The notes under the pieces were generated by a model. That model was not told the DNA's origin, searched no databases, and saw nothing but the letters and a program-made list of their open reading frames with translations. The position numbers were made by a program, and so were the translations under genes. Below, in pieces: positions 53,726-61,256 of a DNA stretch of 64,000 nucleotides. Source of the DNA: Pseudofrankia sp. DC12 (lineage in GTDB: Bacteria > Actinomycetota > Actinomycetes > Frankiales > Frankiaceae); contig NZ_KQ031391.1 of assembly GCF_000966285.1 (NCBI RefSeq), positions 4,108,540-4,172,539 of the forward strand, given 5' to 3'. Within the stretch, counting starts at the first letter, position 1; each line of letters starts with the position of its first letter.

Positions 53726-56269
53726 GTGGACCAGGCGCCGTGGGCGTCGTCCCGCCTGCCCGATTCGGTAGATAAGCGTGCCTCGGGCAAGGATCTGACT
53801 GAGCTGACGGATCTGGAGATGGTCGCGGTGGATCGGCCGACTGGTCATCCCGGCCCCGGCGCCGCCTCGGCACCGGGCGCGGGCAGCCCCGACGCGGTCG
53901 CCGGGCTGGCGGCGCTGCGCGGTCGCGATGACTCCTTCCCGGAACTCGTCGGCGCCCCGCTGCGCGCCGCGCTGACCGATCGCGCGGACACGGCGCTGCG
54001 CGCGTTGTTCGGCGACCCGGGCCCCGGCGTCGCGCTCATCGCGGTCGGTGGCTACGGCCGCCGCGAGCCGGCCTTCGGCACCGATCTCGACCTGGTGCTC
54101 GTACACGACGGCAAACGCGGCTCCGACTCGCTTGCCGCGCTCGCCGACGGGATCTGGTACCCCGTCTGGGACGCCGGGATCCGCCTCGACCACAGCGTCC
54201 GTACCGTCGACGAGGCGGTGTCGGTGGCCGACAGCGACCTCAAGGCGGCGCTCGGACTGCTCGACGCCCGCCTGATCGTCGGCGACGAAGCACTCGCCAC
54301 CCGCCTCGTCGAGGCCGCCCGGACCCGCTGGCGGGCCCGGGCTCACCGGCGGCTGCCCGAACTGGCCGAGTTCCAGGCCGAGCGGGCCCGGCGGGTCGGA
54401 GAGGTCGCGTTCCTGCTGGAGCCGGACCTCAAGGAGGGCCGCGGCGGCCTGCGCGACGTGCAGGCGCTGCACGCGCTCGCCACCGCCTGGGTCGCGGAGC
54501 CGCCAGGTGAGCGGGTTCGCGCGGCCCAGCACCTGCTGCTCGACGTCCGGGGCGAGATCCGCCGCGTCGCCGCCGGCCGCGACCAGGACCGGCTGCTGCT
54601 CCAGGACGGCGACGCGGTCGCCGCCGCCCTCGGCTACCGCGCCGGCGGCGGCAGCCAGGAACCCGACCAGCCCGGCGAGCCCGACTCGTTCGCGCTCGCG
54701 CACGCCGTGGCGGACGCCGGCCGAGCCATCTCCTGGACCTGGGACACCACCTGGAACCAGGTCAGCGGCGCGCTGCGGTCCCGCTCCCGGTGGCGTGCGG
54801 CCCGGCCGACCCGGCGCCCGCTGGACGCCGGCGTCGTCGAACAGGACGGCGAGGTGCAGCTCGCCCGCGACGCCGACCCGGCCAGCGACCCGGCGCTCGT
54901 GCTGCGCGCCGCCGCCGCGGCGGCCCGCGCCGGCATCCCGCTGGGCCGCTACGCGATCGACCGGCTCGCCCGGGACGCCAGGCCGCTGCCCGACCCCTGG
55001 CCGCCGGCCGCGCTCGACGCGCTCGTCGCCCTGCTCGCCGCCGGTGACAATGCCGTCCCCGTGCTCGAGTCGCTCGACCAGGTCGGCCTGCTCGTCCGGG
55101 TCCTGCCCGAATGGGCGGCCGTGCGCAGCCGCCCGCAGCGCAACCCGTACCACCGCTACACCGTCGACCGGCACCTGATCGAGGCGGCGGCGAAGGCGGC
55201 CCAGCACACCCGCGAGGTCGACCGGCCCGACCTGCTGCTGCTCGGCGCGCTGCTGCACGACATCGGCAAGGGCTACCCCGGTGACCACACCGATGCCGGC
55301 ATCCTGATCGTGGAGAAGCTCGGGCCCCGCCTCGGCCTCCCGCCGGACGACGTCGACGTGCTGGTCGCGATGGTCCGCCACCATCTGCTGCTGCCAGACT
55401 CGGCGACCCACCGCGACATCGACGACCTGGCCACGGTCGAGGCCGTCGCGCAGGCGGCCGGCAGCATCCGGGTACTCGGCCTGCTGCACCGGCTGACCGA
55501 GGCGGACTCGAAGGCGACCGGCCCGACGGCCTGGAGCGCCTGGAAGGCGCGTCTCATCAGCGACCTGGTCGTGCGGGCGACGGCCGTCCTCGGCGGCGGC
55601 CCGGTGCCGTACCCCGGGGAGCTCAGCGACCGGCAGCGTGCCCTGCTCGCGCTGCCCGACGAGCATCTGGTGCAGGTCAACAAGCTGCCCGACGAGGGCA
55701 TGTACGAGATCGTGGTGCTCGCCCCCGACCACGTCGGCCTGCTCGCCGTCACCGCTGGCGTGCTCGCGATCAACCGGCTCGACATCCGCCGGGCCTCGGC
55801 GCGCGGCGCGGACGGCCGGGCGCTGCTGCAGGCCGCGGTCGCGGCGACCCACGGGCAGGAGCCCGACCCGCGCCGGCTGCTCGCCGACGTCCGCCGTGGC
55901 CTGGAGGGCCGGCTCGACGTCGCGGCCCAGCTCACCGCCCGCGAGGAGGCCTACGCGACCCGCCGGCCCTGGCGCACCCCCGGGCCGCCGCGGGCGACGT
56001 TCGACGACTCCGGCTCGCGGACGGTGCTGGAGGTGCGGGCGCCCGACCGGGCCGGGGTGCTGTTCCGGATCGTGCGGGCGCTCGCCGGCGTCGGCATCGA
56101 CGTGCACACCGCGATCGTCGCGACGATCGGCCTGGACGTCGTCGACGCGTTCTACATCCAGGAGGCCGACGGCGCCGAGGTCGTCGGCGAGGCCCGCCGC
56201 CGCGAGGTCGGCGACGCGGTCGCGGCCGCCCTCACGACCGCCGACCCCCCGGCGCCGGAGGCGGGCTAG
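53726..56269 (+). CDS. glnD: PII nucleotidyltransferase / deadenylylating enzyme GlnD
   Basis: 847 residues from GTG 53726 (GGAG just upstream; the frame is open to TTG 53690). The nucleotidyltransferase domain has GGYGRREPAFGTDLDLVLVH with the DxD metal pair. A helical linker and the HD domain follow (LLGALLHDIGKGYPGDH, MVRHHLLLPDSATH). Two ACT domains close it (YEIVVLAPDHVGLLAVTAGV and VLEVRAPDRAGVLFRIVRAL). It adds and removes AMP on PII according to nitrogen status. Its stop overlaps the convergent adenosine deaminase gene by 4 bp (CTAG), leaving no room for a terminator. Confidence 0.95.
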   Translation: MDQAPWASSRLPDSVDKRASGKDLTELTDLEMVAVDRPTGHPGPGAASAPGAGSPDAVAGLAALRGRDDSFPELVGAPLRAALTDRADTALRALFGDPGPGVALIAVGGYGRREPAFGTDLDLVLVHDGKRGSDSLAALADGIWYPVWDAGIRLDHSVRTVDEAVSVADSDLKAALGLLDARLIVGDEALATRLVEAARTRWRARAHRRLPELAEFQAERARRVGEVAFLLEPDLKEGRGGLRDVQALHALATAWVAEPPGERVRAAQHLLLDVRGEIRRVAAGRDQDRLLLQDGDAVAAALGYRAGGGSQEPDQPGEPDSFALAHAVADAGRAISWTWDTTWNQVSGALRSRSRWRAARPTRRPLDAGVVEQDGEVQLARDADPASDPALVLRAAAAAARAGIPLGRYAIDRLARDARPLPDPWPPAALDALVALLAAGDNAVPVLESLDQVGLLVRVLPEWAAVRSRPQRNPYHRYTVDRHLIEAAAKAAQHTREVDRPDLLLLGALLHDIGKGYPGDHTDAGILIVEKLGPRLGLPPDDVDVLVAMVRHHLLLPDSATHRDIDDLATVEAVAQAAGSIRVLGLLHRLTEADSKATGPTAWSAWKARLISDLVVRATAVLGGGPVPYPGELSDRQRALLALPDEHLVQVNKLPDEGMYEIVVLAPDHVGLLAVTAGVLAINRLDIRRASARGADGRALLQAAVAATHGQEPDPRRLLADVRRGLEGRLDVAAQLTAREEAYATRRPWRTPGPPRATFDDSGSRTVLEVRAPDRAGVLFRIVRALAGVGIDVHTAIVATIGLDVVDAFYIQEADGAEVVGEARRREVGDAVAAALTTADPPAPEAG

Positions 56270-57309
56270 CGCCCCTGCTGGTCCGGGCCGGCGAGGGCCG
56301 CGTCGAGTGCGTCGAGCTGGCTGGTGAACTCGGCGCGCAGCGCGGCCTTGTCGGTGTCGTCGAGCCAGGTGGCGTCCACGCCGTTGAGGACCAGGGTGCG
56401 GACGGTCTTCTGGTCGTACCCGAGGGCCGTGCACAGCTCGACGTACTCCCGGCCGATGTCGGTGTCGAACATGGTCGGGTCATCCGAGTTGAGCATGACG
56501 TTCAGGCCGGCGGCGACCATGCCCTTGATCGGGTGGGCGGTCAGGTCCGGCCAGCCGTAGACGACGGCGGTCGATGTCGGGCAGCAGGTGAAGTAGATGC
56601 CCTCGTCCTTGCAGCGGTTCAGCACGCTGGCGTCGGCCAGGATGTGGTAACCGTGGTCGATCCGCTCGCAGCCGAGCACGTCCAGGCAGGTGGTGATGTT
56701 GACAGGCGGGGCGTCCTCGGAGGCGTGGCTGGTCAGCCGCAGGCCACCGGCCTTGGCCGCCCGGTAGGCCGCGACGAACTTCTCCGGCGGGTCGGGCGCC
56801 TCGGCGCCGTCCATCCCCAGGCCGATCAGCTCGTCGACCCGGTTCGCCAGCACCTCCTCGACCATCTGCCTGGCCAGCTCCGGCGCGTCCTGCCGGTAGA
56901 CGTCGGCGATCAGCTTGCAGCGCACGCCGAAGTCGGTCTCGGCCGCCCTGATGCCGTCCACCAGGCCGTTGATGACGGTCGCCATCGGGATGCCGCGGCG
57001 GGTGTGCAGGGTGGGGTTGAAGAACATCTCCCGGTAGCGCAGGTTGCCCAGCCGAACCCCGTCCTCAAGGGACTCGTAGGCGCACCGGGCGAAGTCCGTG
57101 CGGTCGATCAGGGTCGACGACACCATGCCGAAGATCTTCAGAAACTCGTAGATGGTGTCGTAGTCGTAGAGCCGGGCCACCTCGTCGGTCGGCAGCGCCA
57201 CCTCGTGCTTGCGGGCCAGGCCGGCGAAGGTCGCCGCCCGGACTGTTCCCTCGAAGTGGCAGTGCAGCTCGACCTTCGGCACCTTGCGCAGGTACTCGGG
57301 ATAGTCCAT
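56266..57309 (-). CDS. add: Adenosine deaminase
   Basis: 347 residues from ATG 57309. VPKVELHCHFEGTVRAATF holds the HxH zinc ligands. RLTSHASEDAPPVNITTCLD carries the catalytic His/Glu pair, ERIDHGYHILAD the HGxR/I-type motif, and VMLNSDDPTMFDTDIGREY the SDDP motif with the last zinc ligand. It converts adenosine to inosine in purine salvage. It converges with glnD and shares 4 bp at the 3' end. Confidence 0.95.
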   Translation of the reverse strand: MDYPEYLRKVPKVELHCHFEGTVRAATFAGLARKHEVALPTDEVARLYDYDTIYEFLKIFGMVSSTLIDRTDFARCAYESLEDGVRLGNLRYREMFFNPTLHTRRGIPMATVINGLVDGIRAAETDFGVRCKLIADVYRQDAPELARQMVEEVLANRVDELIGLGMDGAEAPDPPEKFVAAYRAAKAGGLRLTSHASEDAPPVNITTCLDVLGCERIDHGYHILADASVLNRCKDEGIYFTCCPTSTAVVYGWPDLTAHPIKGMVAAGLNVMLNSDDPTMFDTDIGREYVELCTALGYDQKTVRTLVLNGVDATWLDDTDKAALRAEFTSQLDALDAALAGPDQQGR

Positions 57310-57455
57310 CGCTCGCCTCCACAGACACGGAGCCGCGGGCCGCATGTCTGGGCGGCCGGGCGGACCCACGCTAGGATGCCGGGAGCGTCGTTGTCGTTTC
57401 GGTGCGGGAAAGTCCAGGTCACGCGTGGCCTGGGCCGGCGCGCCGGCCCAGGCGG

Positions 57456-58127
57456 CTAGACCAGGAGAAGCGGCACGGTGACCCCATGGGTCGTCCGCGC
57501 GTGGGCCGGGCAGCCCCGGACCGCGTGACGTGGCCCGCTCGGCCGTGCGCCCGCACGGGGCGGCCGCCGGACCGCGGTAGCCGGGACGATCGGCGCCCGG
57601 GTCGCCCCGGCCGGGCGCCGTCGGCGCCGGCCCAGCGGGACGGGGAGAAGCTGGCCGGTCATCGGCAGGGGTGCGCCGAGCTGGCAGGTCGGGCCCGACT
57701 GGGACTGTCGTGACGTCTGGGCGGGCGCGATCACGACCAGCCGGCGCAGCGGCGCCGCCGGGGCTCCCGGTCGGGCCGCCGAAGCAGAGGCGGCACCCGC
57801 GGCCCCAGCCCGAGCCGGCGTCCGCGGGCCCTGGGCCGGCCGGCGTGGCCCCGGTGCCGGGACGGGCCGGCGCTCCAGCGCGAGCAGCTCACGGCGGACC
57901 TGTTCGAGCAGGTCGCTCAGCCGCACGTCGAGCCCCTTGCAGACCGCGGCGAGCACCTCGGAAGATGCCTCCTTGCGGCCTCGTTCGACCTCGGAAAGGT
58001 AAGGGATGGACACCCGCGCGGCGGCGGCGACGTCGCGCAGCGTCCGGCCCTGGTCGGTCCGGTAGCCACGCAGCGCGTCCCCGACCAACCGGCGCAGCAG
58101 CGGTGGCGCCTCGCCCGACTCGGCCAT
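57456..58127 (-). CDS. ClgR-like XRE-family regulator
   Basis: 223 residues. The N-terminal XRE helix-turn-helix is [20 protein letters not shown] then [20 protein letters not shown] and [19 protein letters not shown], the form seen in ClgR regulators of clp genes. The remaining ~140 residues are basic and disordered, much longer than typical ClgR. It lies two genes downstream of clpP in the same direction, so control of Clp protease is the natural guess. I see no ClgR box near clpP. Confidence 0.78.
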   Translation of the reverse strand: MAESGEAPPLLRRLVGDALRGYRTDQGRTLRDVAAAARVSIPYLSEVERGRKEASSEVLAAVCKGLDVRLSDLLEQVRRELLALERRPVPAPGPRRPAQGPRTPARAGAAGAASASAARPGAPAAPLRRLVVIAPAQTSRQSQSGPTCQLGAPLPMTGQLLPVPLGRRRRRPAGATRAPIVPATAVRRPPRAGARPSGPRHAVRGCPAHARTTHGVTVPLLLV

Positions 58128-58224
58128 CCGCCGCCTCCCCAGGGTTCCAGCCCGCAGGCCTCGTTCGCACCGATCGTAGGCCGGCCGGATGGGCCAGGTC
58201 CGGCAACCCCGGGAAGGGGTGGGC

Positions 58225-58587
58225 TCAGTCGTCCCGGTGGGCGGTGTCGGGCGCGAAGGCGGGCAGGCAGACCGAGAGGTAGTCGGCGCCGTCCGCGCCG
58301 AGCGTGCTGTAGCGCACCCACTCGCCGGCCGCGGTGTGGATGGCCTGGCCGGCGCCGACGTCCACCCGCCCGCCCGAGTGCTCGACGGTGACGACCCCGC
58401 GCAGCACCAGCGTGTACTCGTCGAACTCGGGGCGCTGGCCCGGCTCCTCCCAGCCGCCGGGAGCGGTCATGTGGGCGATGCTCACGCCGGGCGTCCCGGT
58501 GTTCACCCGCCCGACGTACTCCCGGATGATCTTCGGAAGATTGCCGGCGGCCTCGATGATGGTCGGCTTCTCGATGAAGGTGGGCAT
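58225..58587 (-). CDS. Cupin-domain protein
   Basis: 120 residues from ATG 58587 ([19 protein letters not shown]). A single cupin barrel: [20 protein letters not shown] then [20 protein letters not shown] and [20 protein letters not shown]. Metal ligands are poorly conserved (Glu/His partly replaced), so it may be a small-molecule binder rather than an enzyme. It sits between clpP and the ClgR-like gene, 34 bp after clpP. Confidence 0.85.
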   Translation of the reverse strand: MPTFIEKPTIIEAAGNLPKIIREYVGRVNTGTPGVSIAHMTAPGGWEEPGQRPEFDEYTLVLRGVVTVEHSGGRVDVGAGQAIHTAAGEWVRYSTLGADGADYLSVCLPAFAPDTAHRDD

Positions 58588-58621
58588 ACGGACATCTTCG
58601 CCGAGGCGCCGGTGGGCCTGC

Positions 58622-59224
58622 TCAGGTGCGGTAGCCGAAGGGGGACTCCGCCGGGACGGCGCGGGCCGAGGCCACCACCTGGTCGACGAGACCGTAGTCC
58701 CTGGCCTCATCCGCGGTGAACCAGCGGTCCCGGTCGGAGTCACGGTCGATCTGCTCGACGGTCTGGCCGGTGTGGAAGGCGGTCCGCTCCTGGATGACCC
58801 GCTTGGTGTGCAGCGTCTGCTCGACCTGGATCGCGATGTCCGACGCGGTTCCGCCGATGCCGCCGGACGGCTGGTGCATCATGATCCGGGCGTGCGGCAG
58901 CGCGTACCTCTTGCCCGGAGTGCCGGCGCAGAGCAGGAACTGCCCCATCGAGGCGGACAGGCCCAGCGCGACGGTCGCGATGTCGTTGTCCAGGTACTGC
59001 ATGGTGTCGTAGATCGCCATCCCGGCGGTCACGACGCCGCCCGGCGAGTTGATGTACAGGAAGATGTCGCGACGCGGGTCCTCGGCGCCGAGCAGAAGCA
59101 GCTGCGCGCAGATCCTGTTCGCGACCTCGTCGTCGACGGCGGAGCCGAGGAAGATGATCCGCTCTCGCAGCAGGCGCTGGAACACCTGCTGGCCCAACCC
59201 GAACTCGTCCGATCCCTCGGCCAT
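58622..59224 (-). CDS. clpP: ATP-dependent Clp protease proteolytic subunit
   Basis: 200 residues from ATG 59224, with GGAGGAG six bases upstream. The catalytic triad is present: Ser in [17 protein letters not shown], His in [18 protein letters not shown] and Asp in [38 protein letters not shown] is the substrate-binding strand. It is a secondary ClpP (not a paired clpP1P2 locus), linked to a ClgR-like regulator. The C-terminus SPFGYRT has an IGF-like loop-docking element only in weak form. Confidence 0.95.
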   Translation of the reverse strand: MAEGSDEFGLGQQVFQRLLRERIIFLGSAVDDEVANRICAQLLLLGAEDPRRDIFLYINSPGGVVTAGMAIYDTMQYLDNDIATVALGLSASMGQFLLCAGTPGKRYALPHARIMMHQPSGGIGGTASDIAIQVEQTLHTKRVIQERTAFHTGQTVEQIDRDSDRDRWFTADEARDYGLVDQVVASARAVPAESPFGYRT

Positions 59225-59548
59225 CTGCTCCTCCGGCGGCTGTGCCCGTCGGGCCTCGCGACCTACGCGAGTGCGGTCCCGTCCGGTAAGCCCAGCCTGC
59301 CCCGCCGGGCCCCCACCTCGGCCGATCCTCTGCCCCCAGCAGATCTGCCCCAGGCAGAACACCCCGATGCCGAGAACGCCCAGCGCCCGGGCACGGAGGC
59401 CGCCCCGGCCAGGCCCCGGCAGCCCGATGATCGCCATCTCAGCCGTCGGGTGGTCGTAACCGGGCTTGTCTCGCAGCCATCAGAGAGTCAAAAGAGCGAT
59501 CATCACACCGTGCTACCGCAGCGGGCGCGCCTCCAGGCATCGCGAGGG

Positions 59549-59897
59549 GCGCTCAGCGCCCGAGGGCTGGGGGCCGGAGGCGCGGAGCGCCGTGTGGTGC
59601 CGCCGGTCGCCTTGGTGCTGGGACGTGGCGCAGATGCCGACTACCGCGGAGGCCAGCCCAGGTCGTCCACGCCCAGCTAGTTAGGTGTTGGGAGGGCGCT
59701 CAGCGCCCGAGGGCTGGGGGCCGGAGGCGCGGAGCGCCGTGTGGTGCCGCCGGTCGCCTTGGTGCTGGGACGTGGCGCAGATGCCGACTACCGCGGAGGC
59801 CAGCCCAGGTCGTCCACGCCCAGCTAGTTAGGCGTTGGGAGGGCGCTCAGCGCCCGAGGGCTGGGGGCCGGAGGCGCGGAGCGCCGTGTCCGGCCCC
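59549..59897 (+). repeat. 147-bp tandem repeat, 2.4 copies
   Basis: Full units begin at 59549 and 59696 and a partial third at 59843, ending about 59890. The first two differ by one base (near 59684/59831). Each unit starts with the palindrome GGGCGCTCAGCGCCC. No coding frame is conserved. It lies between clpP and two MerR-family genes. Confidence 0.93.
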
Positions 59898-59902
59898 CAG
59901 CC

Positions 59903-60346
59903 TTAGTCGGCGGCGCGCCGCGCGCGGTGGGCGTCGTCGTGCAGGACGCCCAGGAACGACTCGGCGATGCGGACCTGCTCCTCCAGCGAGCGCAGCTTCT
60001 CCTCGCCCAGGGCGATCCAGGTCTCCAGCCGCTCCAGGAGCTCGGCGCGCCGCTCCGGGGTGGCGCCGGAGCTGGTCGCCTCGTCGCGCAGGTCGATGAG
60101 TGCTCGCATCTCCTCGAGGGCGAAACCGAGCGGCTTCATCTTCTTGATGAGCAGCAACCGGTCGACCGCCTCGTCGTCGTACAGCGGCGTGCCGGTCCCG
60201 TCCTCGCCGACGGCGGCGAGGATCCCGGCCTCGGCGTAGAAGCGGGTGGTACGCAGCGACAGGGTGACCTTGTCCGCCACGTCACCGATCTGGTAGGCCT
60301 CGCCCCCAGCGCCGGCGGCGGACGGGATGCTCTGGGTGTTGGACAA
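59903..60346 (-). CDS. MerR-family regulator (paralogue 1)
   Basis: 147 residues from TTG 60346 (AAAGGG eleven bases upstream). YQIGDVADKVTLSLRTTRFY is the MerR winged helix, then EAVDRLLLIKKMKPLGFALE and a long antiparallel helix. There is no effector domain and no Cys, so it does not sense metals or thiols through thiolates. It is a close relative of the next gene and shares its spacing and direction; the two arose by tandem duplication. Confidence 0.88.
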   Translation of the reverse strand: MSNTQSIPSAAGAGGEAYQIGDVADKVTLSLRTTRFYAEAGILAAVGEDGTGTPLYDDEAVDRLLLIKKMKPLGFALEEMRALIDLRDEATSSGATPERRAELLERLETWIALGEEKLRSLEEQVRIAESFLGVLHDDAHRARRAAD

Positions 60347-60466
60347 CGGAACCCTTTACTCGATGCGGGACTCGGACGGATGAGTGCTGCTGGGTCCGCG
60401 GCCGGCGGCGACCAGGCCGGCTGGCCTGGCTGCCCACGCGCCCGCGTCGATGGCTCCCGGACCGGG

Positions 60467-61000
60467 TCAGACCCGGTCCGGGAGCGCCTCCTGGCCGTGG
60501 CCGGTGTCGTCCTGTCTGCCTCGCGCGGTCGCGGGGGTGCTGGGACCACGGGTCGCGTCGTCGTGCAGACCGGCGACGAAGTCGGCCGCGATGCCGGCGC
60601 GAGCCCGCAGGTCGGCGAGCTTCTGCTCCGCCAGCGCGGCCCAGGTCTTGAGCCGCTCCTGCAGCTCGTGCCGACGCTCTGCGGTCAGGTCCGGCAGCCG
60701 CAGCTCATCGCGGACGCCCAGCAGCGACCGCATCTCCTCGAGAGTGAAACCGAGCGGCTTCATCCGCTTGATCAGCAGCAGGCGATCGAGAGCATCCTCG
60801 TCGTAGAGCCGGAAGCCGCCCTGTGTCCGCCCGACCGGGGTCAGGAGCCCGGCCTCCTCGTAGAACCGGACAGTGCGCAGCGACAGCCCTACCTGGCGGG
60901 CGACATCCCCGATCTGGAGGACCGGGGGGATCTCCGCGGCCGAGCTGAGCGTGGCCGCGTTCGGATCCCGTCGGACGGTGAACAAAGGCTGCCCCCCCAT
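60467..61000 (-). CDS. MerR-family regulator (paralogue 2)
   Basis: 177 residues from ATG 61000, with a GTG directly before it at 61003. LQIGDVARQVGLSLRTVRFY, then EEAGLLTPVGRTQGGFRLYD and LLLIKRMKPLGFTLEEMRSL make the MerR DNA-binding part, and a helix (LTAERRHELQERLKTWAALA) completes it. It has a 30-residue disordered N-terminal and C-terminal extension. Same direction as paralogue 1, with a 120-bp gap; the targets are unknown. Confidence 0.88.
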   Translation of the reverse strand: MGGQPLFTVRRDPNAATLSSAAEIPPVLQIGDVARQVGLSLRTVRFYEEAGLLTPVGRTQGGFRLYDEDALDRLLLIKRMKPLGFTLEEMRSLLGVRDELRLPDLTAERRHELQERLKTWAALAEQKLADLRARAGIAADFVAGLHDDATRGPSTPATARGRQDDTGHGQEALPDRV

Positions 61001-61256
61001 CACGTCGAGTATCCGTAGGTCGAAGGCCGGCGGACCGCTCCCGCGGCTTTGCGGCGCTTCATCCCTTTAACCTAACGCAGCGCGTTCGCGAGCCTGAGGC
61101 CGGCTGGCGCTCGACGTGCCCGGCTAGCCGCGCGTCAAGCCCACGCATCCGCCGGTTTCGGGCGAACGATCCGAGCGTAGTGCCAGGTTGGGCGCCGGCC
61201 GGCCAGTTTGGGGGATGTTGATCGGGCCGGCGGGCGAGAGCGCCGAAGCGTCTGTC

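Noticed and set aside
53687..56434. 915-codon open frame antisense to glnD
   Set aside because: GC-rich third positions keep the opposite frame open; composition is Arg/Gly/Ala-rich without domains, while glnD is fully convincing.
59549..59897. CRISPR array
   Set aside because: The repeats are 147 bp, directly abutting and without spacers; no cas genes are nearby.
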